NCBI GenBank assembly: GCA_959020415.1
Contig: CAUERX010000012.1
Span: 1-38,005 of the forward strand
DNA: 38,005 nt
Origin: an uncultured bacterium
GTDB lineage: Bacteria > Bacillota_I > Bacilli_A > RF39 > UBA660
Direction: 5' to 3'
Shown here piece after piece: positions 15,626 through 24,520 of this stretch. The first letter of the stretch is position 1. The number at the start of each line of letters is the position of its first letter. The translations under genes and the position numbers were made by a program. Under the pieces are notes generated by a model. It was given only the letters and a program-made list of their open reading frames with translations, did not search any database and was not told the DNA's origin.

Positions 15626-16738
15626 TTACCTCATTACTAATTTTTTATAACTTTTATCAAAACTTTTTAAAAATTTATTAATATCTTCATCTGTAGTCTT
15701 TCTAGAAATACTAATTCTAATACTTGATGAAGCTCTTTGATCATCATTTGTTACGGCCATAACTGATTTTGAAGTGTTTCCTGTTGAACAAGCGCTTTGC
15801 GTTGAAACATATATTTCATCTTCTTCTAAAGCATGTAACATAGTTTCAGGTTTAACAGATACAATACTAATATTTAAAATATGAGGTATTGAATACTCAT
15901 TACTATTAATACATACATTATCGTACCCTTTTAATGAATCTTTTATTTTTTTATTTAATTCATTGACTTTTTTTATATCATTATCGATATTTTCATAAGC
16001 TAATCTTAATGCTTTAGCTTGACTAACAATAAGCTGGGTAGCTGGAGTACCACTACGATAAACGGTTGTACTTTTGCCACCATGAATTAAAGGCGTTAAA
16101 TTAATTTTTTCTTTTTTAATCAAGGTCCCTATTCCTTTAATACCAAAAAATTTGTGAGCAGCGAAACTAGCTAAATCAACATCAGTTAAATCTACTTTAA
16201 CTTTACCAATTGCCTGCGTTACATCACTATGAAAAATTACTTTTGGAAACTCTTTTAACATTTTTCCAATTTCTTCGATTGGCTGCCTAATACCAGTTTC
16301 ACTATTAACTGCACTAATACTTACGAAAATGGTTTTGTCAGTAATCATTTTTTTTAAGGCTTCAATATCTACTAAACCGTTTTTTAAAGGAACAATATCA
16401 ACCTCATAACCGTGGTTAGCTAAATAATTTAACGGTCCATAAATTGAAGAATGCTCTAAATCGGTTGTAATAATATGGTTTCCCCTATTTGAATATGTTT
16501 CCATTCCTTTAATTGCTAAGTTATTAGCTTCAGAAGCACCTGATGTATAAATTATTTCACTTGGCTTAACATTTAAAATGTTAGCTATTTGATTTGTACT
16601 AGCATCAATTAATGCTTTAGCTTCAGTTCCTAACTTATGAAGTGAATTTGGATTACCAATATATTTAGATGCTTTAACAAAACTATCTAAAACTTCCTCG
16701 TCGATAGGACAAGTTGCACTATAGTCTAAATATGTCAT
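15626..16738 (-). CDS. group I (NifS/IscS-type) cysteine desulfurase
   Basis: 370 aa. PLP lysine K196 in AAHKFFG and active-site cysteine C317 in SACSTG place it in group I, unlike the group II SufS at 2847-4040. In Bacillota such enzymes usually supply sulfur for tRNA thiolation (with MnmA or ThiI) rather than for SUF. No mnmA or thiI is next to it here. It heads an operon with the deaminase, thioredoxin and CcdA-type carrier, driven by an extended -10 promoter. GGTGAT is the ribosome binding site. Confidence 0.93.
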   Translation of the reverse strand: MTYLDYSATCPIDEEVLDSFVKASKYIGNPNSLHKLGTEAKALIDASTNQIANILNVKPSEIIYTSGASEANNLAIKGMETYSNRGNHIITTDLEHSSIYGPLNYLANHGYEVDIVPLKNGLVDIEALKKMITDKTIFVSISAVNSETGIRQPIEEIGKMLKEFPKVIFHSDVTQAIGKVKVDLTDVDLASFAAHKFFGIKGIGTLIKKEKINLTPLIHGGKSTTVYRSGTPATQLIVSQAKALRLAYENIDNDIKKVNELNKKIKDSLKGYDNVCINSNEYSIPHILNISIVSVKPETMLHALEEDEIYVSTQSACSTGNTSKSVMAVTNDDQRASSSIRISISRKTTDEDINKFLKSFDKSYKKLVMR

Positions 16739-16753
16739 TTTATCACCTTTATA

Positions 16754-16759
16754 ATTATA
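16754..16759 (-). promoter_or_regulatory. extended -10 promoter of the desulfurase/thiol operon
   Basis: TGCTATAAT on the minus strand, 16 nt before the desulfurase start. The -35 region is AT-rich without a clear match, as usual for extended -10 promoters. Confidence 0.6.
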
Positions 16760-16809
16760 GCATATTTTTATAAAAAAAGTTTAATTGTTAATCTTCTTTC
16801 ATAGTTATC

Positions 16810-18642
16810 TTATTTTATGGTATCAAAACCACTACGTTTAAATAGTTTTTCCATATCATAATTCGAATAAAAAATTGTTGTCGGTCTACCATGTGGGCAG
16901 TTATATGGGTTTTTACATTTTCTCAAATCAGAAACTAAGGCTTCCATCTCTTCCATTGTAATGTTGGTATTAGCTTTAATAGCCTTTTTACAGCTCATCA
17001 TGGTAGCGACTTTCTCGTTGAACTTTTCGATATCAAAATTTTTTTCTGTAGCAATAACGATTTCAATTATTTTTCTGATAGATTCTTCTTCGCAACCTGA
17101 TGCAATCCAAGTTGGGTGTTCTTTAATAATTACTGAATTAACGCCAAATTCCTCAATGTCAAATTTCAAATCTCTTAGAATATTCATATTTTCTTTTAAA
17201 ACCATAAATTCAGTATTAGAAAATTCCATGGTTATTGGGAATAGTAATGGCGTGCTTGCAATATTAGGCTTTCCCATTTCTTCTTTGAATTTCTCGTAAT
17301 TGCATCTTTCTTTTGCGGCGTGCTGATCAATTATATACATACCACGTTCATTTTGACAAATAATATATGTTCCATGAACTAAACCTACTGGATACATTTC
17401 TGGCATGACTTTTTCGTCATATGGGTTATAATCTTCAATAGCTTCATGAACTATATCGCCAGTGGTATCGATTTCATAAGTTATTGTTTCTTCTTCATTA
17501 TTATCAAAACTAAAAGTATTAACTATTAAATCACGTGGTTCTAAATCTAAAGGTTCAAATTTTGAACGTTCTTTTTTTATTCCTTCTTCACGTTCTAATT
17601 CTAAAGTCATTTCTTGATACTTTGGTTTTGGCTCTTTAATTTGAACTTCAGGGATCAAATTTTTATTACTAATGGTCTTTTTTATTGTTTCACTTATAAG
17701 ATCTAGCAAGGTATCTATTTTACTAAATTTAATATCCATTTTGGTTGGATGGATATTAACATCAATCACTGATGGATCAACAGTAATATGGATGACGGTT
17801 ACAGGATAACGATTGTCTGGTTTATATGAATGATAGCTATCATTGATAACCCTATTGATGTCGACGTTTCTAACGATACGACCGTTTACCAAGGTTATCA
17901 TATTATTACGACTTGAACGGTGAACTTCAGGAGATGAAATATAACCATCAATTTCATAATCGGCATTTTCAGCATGAATTTCTAACATTTTTCTAGTAAC
18001 GTCAGTACCATATATATTTTTAATTGCTTTAAGTGTACTATTAGAGCCATCAGTTTGCAGAATAATATTACCATTATTAGAAAAAGTAAATCTAATATCC
18101 GGTCTTGATAAAGATAATTTATTTATATAATCAGTTATACTAGCTAATTCAGTATATAAACTTTTCATATGTTTTAAACGCGCAGGCGTATTATAAAATA
18201 ACTCACTAACGGAAATAATAGTCCCTTTTCTAGCATCACCTTTTTCAACTGTTTGAATGCGTCCACCACTAATAATAACATGAGTTCCCACTCCACCTGT
18301 AGATGTTTTTAAATCGACTTTACTAACAGCAGCTATTGAGGCTAAGGCTTCACCTCTAAAACCTAGAGTAGTTAATCTAAATAAGTCTTCTTCATCGTCA
18401 ATTTTACTAGTCGCATGTCTTGAGAATGCTAAAACAGCATCGTCTTCTTCCATTCCTTTACCATTATCGATAACTTTTATTTCTTTTGTGCCGGCTTCTT
18501 CTAATTCTACTTTTATTTCAGTAGAGCCCGCATCGATACTATTTTCGACTAATTCTTTAACAACTGAAGCGCACCTTTCAACTACTTCTCCGGCTGCTAT
18601 TTTATTTGCTAAAACTTCGTCCATTACTTTTATTACTGACAT
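16810..18642 (-). CDS. mutL: DNA mismatch repair endonuclease MutL
   Basis: 610 aa. The GHKL ATPase N-domain shows ENSIDAG (33-39), DNGKGM (59-64) and GFRGEAL (94-100), then the transducer domain. An acidic linker (about 330-400) leads to the dimerisation/endonuclease domain. The metal-binding endonuclease motif DQHAAKERCNYE (about 439-450) is complete and the C-terminal CPHGRP motif is present, so this is the nicking-competent type found in bacteria without MutH. MutS, commonly adjacent, is not in the window; upstream there is only decayed DNA. GGTGAT is the ribosome binding site. Confidence 0.96.
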   Translation of the reverse strand: MSVIKVMDEVLANKIAAGEVVERCASVVKELVENSIDAGSTEIKVELEEAGTKEIKVIDNGKGMEEDDAVLAFSRHATSKIDDEEDLFRLTTLGFRGEALASIAAVSKVDLKTSTGGVGTHVIISGGRIQTVEKGDARKGTIISVSELFYNTPARLKHMKSLYTELASITDYINKLSLSRPDIRFTFSNNGNIILQTDGSNSTLKAIKNIYGTDVTRKMLEIHAENADYEIDGYISSPEVHRSSRNNMITLVNGRIVRNVDINRVINDSYHSYKPDNRYPVTVIHITVDPSVIDVNIHPTKMDIKFSKIDTLLDLISETIKKTISNKNLIPEVQIKEPKPKYQEMTLELEREEGIKKERSKFEPLDLEPRDLIVNTFSFDNNEEETITYEIDTTGDIVHEAIEDYNPYDEKVMPEMYPVGLVHGTYIICQNERGMYIIDQHAAKERCNYEKFKEEMGKPNIASTPLLFPITMEFSNTEFMVLKENMNILRDLKFDIEEFGVNSVIIKEHPTWIASGCEEESIRKIIEIVIATEKNFDIEKFNEKVATMMSCKKAIKANTNITMEEMEALVSDLRKCKNPYNCPHGRPTTIFYSNYDMEKLFKRSGFDTIK

Positions 18643-18658
18643 TTTATCACCTTCTTTA

Positions 18659-18664
18659 ATTATA
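18659..18664 (-). promoter_or_regulatory. mutL -10 promoter element
   Basis: TATAAT on the minus strand, 16 nt before the mutL ATG; the -35 is weak (TTTAAA-like). Confidence 0.45.
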
Positions 18665-18686
18665 CATGAAAGTTGTTTTAATTTAA

Positions 18687-18717
18687 AGAAAAAACAATTA
18701 AAAATTAGATTAATTGT
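18687..18717 (-). terminator. intrinsic terminator after the nucleotidyltransferase relic
   Basis: ACAATTAA/TTAATTGT stem (18694-18701 with 18710-18717) overlapping the relic's TAA stop, followed by six T on the minus strand. Confidence 0.7.
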
Positions 18718-19095
18718 CTTTTTTTAGATAGTTAATTATACTTTGAATGTCTTCCTGATCTTTAGCTTTATTTTTTCTTTGTTTATAAGCAAGAATAGTG
18801 TCTAACTTTTCTAAATATACACGTCGGTTATTTCACAATTAAATTGTTTTTTTCATTAATAATGATTTTTATGGTATCATTTATTTTACTTAGCTCACAT
18901 TCACCATTTTGATTTAAAGTAATATTATATTTTTCTTTAAGTTTTAAATATTCTTCTTCAGTTAAGCAAATATCTAAATCTTTTGTTTGATTTTTTAATC
19001 CTCTTAATACTAGACTACTACCATCTAAAAATATAAAAGTTATCTGAGTTTAAATTTAGTTCTTGGATTAATTTTTTTATTGTTTATTTATTCAT
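18710..19095 (-). pseudogene. broken nucleotidyltransferase-fold gene
   Basis: A GGAGAAG site precedes an ATG at 19095, but the fourth codon is TAA. Past that, frames join into one protein: TIKKLIQELNLNSDNF, then (shift) LDGSSLVLRGLKNQTKDLDI, a helical Glu/Lys stretch, KINDTIKIIINEKNNL, a stop, then (shift) VYLEKLDTILAYKQRKN and a C-terminal helix ending at 18710. GSSLVLRG...TKDLDI fits the polymerase-beta-like nucleotidyltransferase pattern (G-S then D-x-D/I) seen in AbiEii/MNT-type toxin genes. Two stops and two frameshifts make it a pseudogene. The assignment to a toxin family is tentative. Confidence 0.6.
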
Positions 19096-19128
19096 TTTCT
19101 TCTCCAATTATTTATGATTAATTTTTAG

Positions 19129-19501
19129 TTAAGCATAACCTGTACTCTCATCATATTCTCTTGTAAATACATAATAATTTAATTCGGTAATGCATATTTC
19201 AGCAGTAGTATTAACAATACAACCATCTACCAGATGACCACCGATTGTTTGACCATCGCAATCAGAAAAGCTAATGTGAATATGACAACCATTTTTTTGA
19301 AACGGTTCCAGTTATACTAACAATTTCAAATTGTTCCTGACGATGCATAATTGTTTCCCCGTCGGCTAATCTTAATTTAGCTTCATTAACACAGCCAATG
19401 CAGCAAGTAATTATGCCAGCTTCTATATTGATTTCTTTTGCATATTTAGTTATTGCTTGTTTTAAATCTTGACCCTTAATTAATCTTATAACATGATTCA
19501 T
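19129..19501 (-). pseudogene. PPC/DUF296 domain protein gene with one frameshift
   Basis: The first 76 codons (19501 down to 19271) read a PPC-domain N-terminus with AGIITCCIGCVNEAKLR. The frame then breaks at an A7 run (19292-19298). One base fewer restores HIHISFSDCDGQTIGGHL, then EGCIV-like DGCIVNTTAEICI, ending at the TAA at 19129. The restored protein is about 124 aa, the normal length of a single-domain PPC (DUF296) protein. HxHxS and GGHL are the family's hallmark residues. Everything else, including an AAAGGAG site and promoter, is intact, so this could be a recent mutation, homopolymer phase variation or a sequencing error. Confidence 0.75.
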
Positions 19502-19520
19502 TTTATCTCTCCTTTAATAT

Positions 19521-19526
19521 AGTATA
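19521..19526 (-). promoter_or_regulatory. extended -10 element for the PPC gene
   Basis: TGATATACT on the minus strand, 20 nt before the PPC start. The same 15-nt string TTTTTATGATATACT precedes the gene at 7511. Confidence 0.45.
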
Positions 19527-19530
19527 TCAT

Positions 19531-19555
19531 AAAAAAAGAAGCTATTTACTTCTTA
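19531..19555 (-). terminator. intrinsic terminator of the broken HTH-membrane gene
   Basis: A short AGAAG/CTTCT stem with a 7-nt loop, followed by seven T on the minus strand, directly after the relic's TAA stop. Confidence 0.55.
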
Positions 19556-20340
19556 ATGTTTTTTAGCAATTCCAATAATTATTAAACCTACAGTTATTAC
19601 ACTTAAGGCAAAAGAAACTATTACATTGAAATATTAGTCGAATCTTTCTCACCTAATAAATTATATTATCACTAAATTATGTCAAGAACTTGGAATATCT
19701 GAACATGAATTCTTTACAGCCGATAATAATGCAGTAAGTGAAAATAAAATTAAAGCTCAAAAATATAATAGATTAATAAATGGTATTCAATATTGTTTGA
19801 TTGCTTCTCATATAATAGAAATTATTACTTGCTTCATTTGTAATCTAGCAATTGATCATACTTCGTCATGGTTCTTTATAGTTGTAAACAGCATCTTAAT
19901 TTCTTTTGCTATCACTAGTTTACCAATTTTCTTTAAAAAAAAGGAGTTAAAAACATTGCAATAAAAATTAGTGTAATAGTAACACTATTGATTTATACTT
20001 TATTATTCGTTTGTGATTTATATACTAAAGGTAATTGGTTATTAGACTTTGCATATCCTGTAGTTAACTTTGAATTAGCGTTAGCTTAGATAGGAATATT
20101 AATAGTAAAATTAACCAAAATAAATAACTATTTTAAAGTTGCTATTATAACAATTTTAATGGTAATATGTACTGTTTGTACTAATCCATTATGTGCTAAT
20201 ATCTGAATAAGTAATTCCCCTTTCCCATTTTGAAATAGTAGTCGGTACAACATAAAGTTTTTCTGCTAATTCTTCTTATGTCATATTTAGTAATTTTCTT
20301 TTATGAGCTATATACTCACCAAAGCTTTTTTATCTTCCAT
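19553..20340 (-). pseudogene. HTH-membrane regulator gene disrupted by an internal inversion
   Basis: Three pieces of one gene lie in mixed orientation. On the minus strand, 20340-20207 encodes an XRE helix-turn-helix (FGEYIAHKRKLLNMT, stop, EELAEKLYVVPTTISKWERG, YSDIS). On the plus strand, about 19660-20195 encodes the expected continuation (KLCQELGISEHEFFTADNN, then membrane helices with ICNLAIDHTSSWFFIVVN, a frameshift at about 19960, and a stop at 20088). On the minus strand again, 19630-19553 encodes the last helix (NVIVSFALSVITVGLIII, ending IAKKH). Flipping the segment between the 7-bp inverted repeats ATATTAG at 19631-19637 and 20196-20202 restores the order and gives about 258 aa. 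Extra stops and frameshifts show it is no longer functional. The family is a common XRE-plus-membrane-domain regulator of gut Bacillota. Confidence 0.75.
19631..20202. repeat. 7-bp inverted repeats bounding the inverted segment
   Basis: ATATTAG at 19631-19637 and its complement CTAATAT at 20196-20202 lie exactly at the two points where the coding strand of the HTH-membrane gene switches. The enclosed segment is 558 bp. No recombinase gene is nearby. Confidence 0.6.
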
Positions 20341-20453
20341 GATAATGTCTACCTTCATTAATAATTATATATTTTTCTTTATTTATTAGCAATGGCTTAT
20401 TGGGCTAGTTAAAATTTATATGATATAATTTATAGTTTTATTTTAAAGTATGT

Positions 20454-20459
20454 TATAAT
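20454..20459 (+). promoter_or_regulatory. extended -10 promoter for the ABC transporter pair
   Basis: TGTTATAAT, 28 nt before the ATPase start; the -35 match is weak. Confidence 0.5.
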
Positions 20460-20487
20460 AAATGTAATGATGATAGGAGGCAATCTT

Positions 20488-21189
20488 ATGGCATATATTA
20501 CACTTAAAAATATTAAAAAAGAATATATAATGGGTGAAGTAAAAATTAAGGCGTTAGATAAAGCTTCATTTGAAATTGAAAAAGGTGAACTAACTGTTAT
20601 TTTGGGCCCTTCTGGGGCAGGAAAAACAACGGTTTTGAATATCTTAGGCGGTATGGATGCTTGCGATAGTGGCGAAGTCATTGTCGATGGTGAACTAATT
20701 TCTAATTATAATTCCAAAAAATTAGTTTTATATAGACGTTATGATATTGGATTTGTATTTCAATTTTATAATTTAGTTCAAAATTTGACAACTCTAGAAA
20801 ATGTCGAATTAGCTAGTCAAATTTGCAAAAATCCATTGGAGCCTAAAGAGTGTTTGAAACGGGTTGGTCTTGGAAACAGACTAAAAAACTTTCCAGCGCA
20901 ACTTTCTGGTGGCGAGCAGCAACGTGTAGCAATCGCTAGGGCTATTGCAAAAAATCCAAAATTATTATTATGTGATGAGCCTACTGGAGCTTTGGATTCA
21001 AAAACTGGAAGAAGAATTTTGGAATTACTTCAAGAAATGGTTTTAAAGTATGGGATGACTACTATTATTATTACCCATAATGCGGAAATTGCGAAAATTG
21101 CCAATCGAGTTATTCATATGAAAAATGGAACAGTTGAAAATACAATCATCAATGATAGTCCAAAAAACGTTGCGGAGCTTGACTGGTAA
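20488..21189 (+). CDS. MacB/LolD-type ABC transporter ATP-binding protein
   Basis: 233 aa. Walker A GPSGAGKTT (40-48), Q-loop FQFYNLV, signature LSGGEQQRVA (139-148), Walker B LLLCDEPTGALD (159-170) and the switch His in ITHN. The sequence class (EPTGALD, SGGEQQR) is that of ATPases that pair with FtsX/MacB-type permeases. An upstream in-frame ATG at 20467 exists, but AGGAGG lies 7 nt before the ATG at 20488. Its TAA stop overlaps the permease ATG by one base (TAATG), so translation of the pair is coupled. Confidence 0.93.
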   Translation: MAYITLKNIKKEYIMGEVKIKALDKASFEIEKGELTVILGPSGAGKTTVLNILGGMDACDSGEVIVDGELISNYNSKKLVLYRRYDIGFVFQFYNLVQNLTTLENVELASQICKNPLEPKECLKRVGLGNRLKNFPAQLSGGEQQRVAIARAIAKNPKLLLCDEPTGALDSKTGRRILELLQEMVLKYGMTTIIITHNAEIAKIANRVIHMKNGTVENTIINDSPKNVAELDW

Positions 21190-24100
21190 TGTTTTTACTA
21201 TTTAAATCAGCAATTTTCAAAATTAAAAGATCATTTGGAAGATTTTTATCAGTTGTTTTAATTGTAGCCTTAGGCGCGGGTTTTTTTGCAGGCCTTCGCG
21301 AAGCCTCGCCTGATATGTTGAAAACAGTTCAACAATATTATAATGACAATTTACTTATGGACTACAAAATTACTTCAACTATGGGATTAACTAATGATGA
21401 TATTAAGGAACTTCAAAAACTTGAAACTGTCGATAAAGTTATTCCTAGTTATTCGGTTGATGTTCTAATTGATGGTAAAGCAGTTAGATTAAATGCAATT
21501 GAAAATGATGTAAATAAAATCACGCTAAAAAAAGGAAGGCTCCCAAAGAACAATAAAGAATGTGTGGGTGACGCTAATTACTTTAAAATTGGTGACTCAC
21601 CTACTTTTGCTAAAGATAAACTAAGTGATTATGTAGATATTTCATCATGTAAAATCGTCGGATTAGCAGATTCTGTGCTTTATTTAAGTCAAGAAAAAGG
21701 AATTGCCAATATAGGTAATGGAAAATTAGAATCTTTTATTTTTATTCCTAAAAATAACTTTACAATGGAATACTATACAGAAGCTTACCTTTTAGCTAAA
21801 GGCACTTTAGAAACTTCACCATATACTAAAGAGTACGAAAATAAAATAGTACTATTAAATAAAGAACTTCAAGAATTAAAACCAATTCAGGAAACTAAAA
21901 GATACGAGGAAATCTTAGAAGAAGCTACTTCAGAAATTAATAAGGCTCAAACTGAATTAAATGAAAAACTTACTAAAGCTAATGAAGAACTTAGTAAAAA
22001 TAAACAAGAACTTGATAACAATAAACAAAAAATTGATAATGGCTATAGTGAATTAACTACTATTCAAAATGAACTAAATAAGAAAAAAAGTGAAACTGAA
22101 AAGACTTTAGAAAATAATTCACTACAAATTACTAACGGTCTTAATCAAATGCAAAATGAACTAGCTAAATACGGAATTAATGAAAATGCATTAACCCAAA
22201 CTTTAACTAGTTTGAAAATTGAATTAGATAAATGTACCGAAAACTGCGAGGCTTTAACTGAGAAATATAATGGCTTACAAAATATTTCTAATCAATTAAA
22301 TTTCTTAAAAGAGCAAGAAAAAAAATTAAATACTGAGAAAACTAATTTTGAAAAAGAAATTCAAAATAGTCAAAGTAAAATTAATCAAAGCAGAAAAACT
22401 TTAGATAGTAATTTAAAAGAAGTTAATGAAGGTTATAACAAATACAATAAGGCAGTTAAAGAACTCGAAGAAAAAACTAAGACAGCAGAAGAAAAAATTA
22501 AAACAGCAACTGAAAAATTAAAAACAATTGAAAAGCCCAAATGGTATTTACTAGATCGTACTTCTAACAATGGATATACAGGCTTTTATGAAGACGCTAG
22601 TAAAGTAGAAGCAATTGCTAAAGTATTCCCTGTTTTCTTCATTGTCGTAGCCGTACTTATGTGTTTAAATACTATGACAAGATTAATCGAGGAAGAACGA
22701 AATGAAATTGGAATTTTAACTTCTTTAGGCTATAGTAATTTTAAAATTGTTGGTAGTTATATTTTCTATTGTTTAATCGCAACACTCTTTGGAGTGGCGA
22801 TTGGTTTATCAGTCGGATACTACTTAATTCCAAATGTTATATACGGAATTTATGATTACGACTATGTCCTACCAGCGTTGGACATTTCACTGAAACCTGT
22901 TCAATTCTTTATGTTATTGAGTTATGCATCGATATTAATGGTTAGTGTAGCTATATTTGTTTGTATGCGTGAGCTTAAAGAAAAACCGGCAATACTATTA
23001 AGACCAAAATCACCTAAAAGCGGTAAAAAGGTATTGCTGGAAAAAGTTAATTTTATTTGGAAACGTTTGTCATTTACTTGGAAAGTTACAATGCGCAATA
23101 TCTTCCGATATAAAAAACGTGTATTTATGACAATAATTGGAATTGCTGGATGCACTGCTTTATTATTAACTGGATTTGGATTGCGTGATGGAATCAATGG
23201 GGTAATAAATTTACAGTACGACAATATATTAAAATACGATGCATTAATTTCATTAAATAAGGATGTTAAAGAGATACCAAAAAGCGTTAGTGAAAGTTTA
23301 AATGATGTAAAAATGACTAATCCTTTGTTAACAAGTTCTGAAGCCTACACTTTTAAAGCAAAGGATAAAAATCATGATGTTTATTTAATTGCGCCTTTAG
23401 ATAGCAACGAGTTTAAACGCTATGTTTCCTTACACAGTGTGGTAAATGATAAGGATATTTCCTTACCATCTTATGGCGCGGTTATTACTTCAAAAATGGC
23501 AGATTTATTAGGCGCAGAAAAAGGAAGCACTATTAAAATAAGGGATAGTGAAAACAATTTATATGTTTTATATATTGCAGATATTGTTCAAAATTATACG
23601 ATGCACTACATATATGTAAGTTCTTCATATTTAAAGGAAATTACTAATCACGATCCTAATTATAATGCGATTATGGTCGGAATGAAAAATAGTAACTACG
23701 ATGATATTTCAACTAAACTTTTAAATAATAGCAAAATTAGTGCGATTAACTATACAAATGATAATATTGAAACTTATGACACAATTATTAAAGGAATGAA
23801 CAAGATTGTCTATTTGATTATTGGAGCTTCGTTACTACTTGCTTTAGTTGTTTTATATAATTTAGTAATTATCAATGTTAATGAACGTACAAGGGAAATT
23901 GCTACTTTAAAAGTGCTAGGCTTTAAGGACCGAGAGGTTTCTAGTTATGTTTATAGAGAAATTATTATTTTAACAATTATTGGAATTATTATTGGTCTCT
24001 TCTTAGGTGTAATTCTACATAGATATGTTATGGCGACAGCGGAGACAGATAATATTGTATTTTTAAAAAACATTAAAGTATGGAGTTTCTTGTTTGCCTT

Positions 24101-24200
24101 TGCTTTAACACTGATATCATCAATTATTGTTCAATTAACTACATACTGGCACATGAAAAAAATAAACATGATTGAATCTTTAAAAACATTAGATCAATAA
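21189..24200 (+). CDS. large FtsX/MacB-type ABC permease with extracellular coiled coil
   Basis: 1003 aa. One N-terminal helix (about 16-32), then an extracellular region whose part from about 230 to 455 is a long Lys/Glu/Asn-rich coiled coil. A first FtsX domain (three helices, about 480-600) follows. After a second N-like helix (about 645-670) and a second extracellular domain, a second FtsX domain (about 875-1000) contains TREIATLKVLGF. This is the duplicated architecture of Bacillota FtsX-like permeases. Such systems transmit force to the outside rather than importing small molecules; candidate roles are export or sensing of peptides or cell-wall regulation. Partner ATPase at 20488. The pair is intact although surrounded by pseudogenes. 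Confidence 0.88.
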   Translation: MFLLFKSAIFKIKRSFGRFLSVVLIVALGAGFFAGLREASPDMLKTVQQYYNDNLLMDYKITSTMGLTNDDIKELQKLETVDKVIPSYSVDVLIDGKAVRLNAIENDVNKITLKKGRLPKNNKECVGDANYFKIGDSPTFAKDKLSDYVDISSCKIVGLADSVLYLSQEKGIANIGNGKLESFIFIPKNNFTMEYYTEAYLLAKGTLETSPYTKEYENKIVLLNKELQELKPIQETKRYEEILEEATSEINKAQTELNEKLTKANEELSKNKQELDNNKQKIDNGYSELTTIQNELNKKKSETEKTLENNSLQITNGLNQMQNELAKYGINENALTQTLTSLKIELDKCTENCEALTEKYNGLQNISNQLNFLKEQEKKLNTEKTNFEKEIQNSQSKINQSRKTLDSNLKEVNEGYNKYNKAVKELEEKTKTAEEKIKTATEKLKTIEKPKWYLLDRTSNNGYTGFYEDASKVEAIAKVFPVFFIVVAVLMCLNTMTRLIEEERNEIGILTSLGYSNFKIVGSYIFYCLIATLFGVAIGLSVGYYLIPNVIYGIYDYDYVLPALDISLKPVQFFMLLSYASILMVSVAIFVCMRELKEKPAILLRPKSPKSGKKVLLEKVNFIWKRLSFTWKVTMRNIFRYKKRVFMTIIGIAGCTALLLTGFGLRDGINGVINLQYDNILKYDALISLNKDVKEIPKSVSESLNDVKMTNPLLTSSEAYTFKAKDKNHDVYLIAPLDSNEFKRYVSLHSVVNDKDISLPSYGAVITSKMADLLGAEKGSTIKIRDSENNLYVLYIADIVQNYTMHYIYVSSSYLKEITNHDPNYNAIMVGMKNSNYDDISTKLLNNSKISAINYTNDNIETYDTIIKGMNKIVYLIIGASLLLALVVLYNLVIINVNERTREIATLKVLGFKDREVSSYVYREIIILTIIGIIIGLFLGVILHRYVMATAETDNIVFLKNIKVWSFLFAFALTLISSIIVQLTTYWHMKKINMIESLKTLDQ

Positions 24201-24203
24201 AAA

Positions 24204-24228
24204 AATAAGGTTAAATAACCTTATTTTT
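24204..24228. terminator. bidirectional terminator between convergent genes
   Basis: A 10-bp perfect stem AATAAGGTTA/TAACCTTATT (24204-24213 with 24216-24225) with T-runs on both strands. It ends the plus-strand ABC permease transcript and the minus-strand TfoX-like gene, whose stop codon is in the stem. Confidence 0.85.
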
Positions 24229-24520
24229 GTTTGGAAGTCCATCACATGTGTCAATAACAATTTGTCTAATTGTTTCTTTATCGTCTAAGTTTTCTATCAT
24301 ATACATAGTTTTAGCACCTTTATATGGAATAGTCTCTTTTAAATTATACTTGTTATTAGTGTCTGTAATTTTAATTAATAGACGACTATCATATATTTCC
24401 CCCAAATAATTTACTTTTATAATAAAGTAAATATTCTCCCATCATTGGGCGGCATAAAATATTATCTAATAAACTTAATTGCTCTAAAAGAAAATTACGG
24501 TAATCTTTTGACATAGCCAT
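24211..24520 (-). pseudogene. TfoX N-terminal domain protein gene with one frameshift
   Basis: The ATG at 24520 overlaps the upstream SRPBCC stop (TAATG). Reading frame one gives SKDYRNFLLEQLSLLD, then CRPMMGEYLLYYKSKLFGG and a stop. Dropping one G from the G5 run (24399-24403) continues into IYDSRLLIKITDTN, IPYKGAKTMYMIENLDD and a C-terminal helix ending at 24211. MMGEYxLYYxxKxFG-IYDxRLLVK and PYxGAKxM are the hallmarks of the TfoX_N domain (about 103 aa restored). The 3' part alone forms a 64-codon ORF. One frameshift in a homopolymer: recent mutation or sequencing error. Confidence 0.75.
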
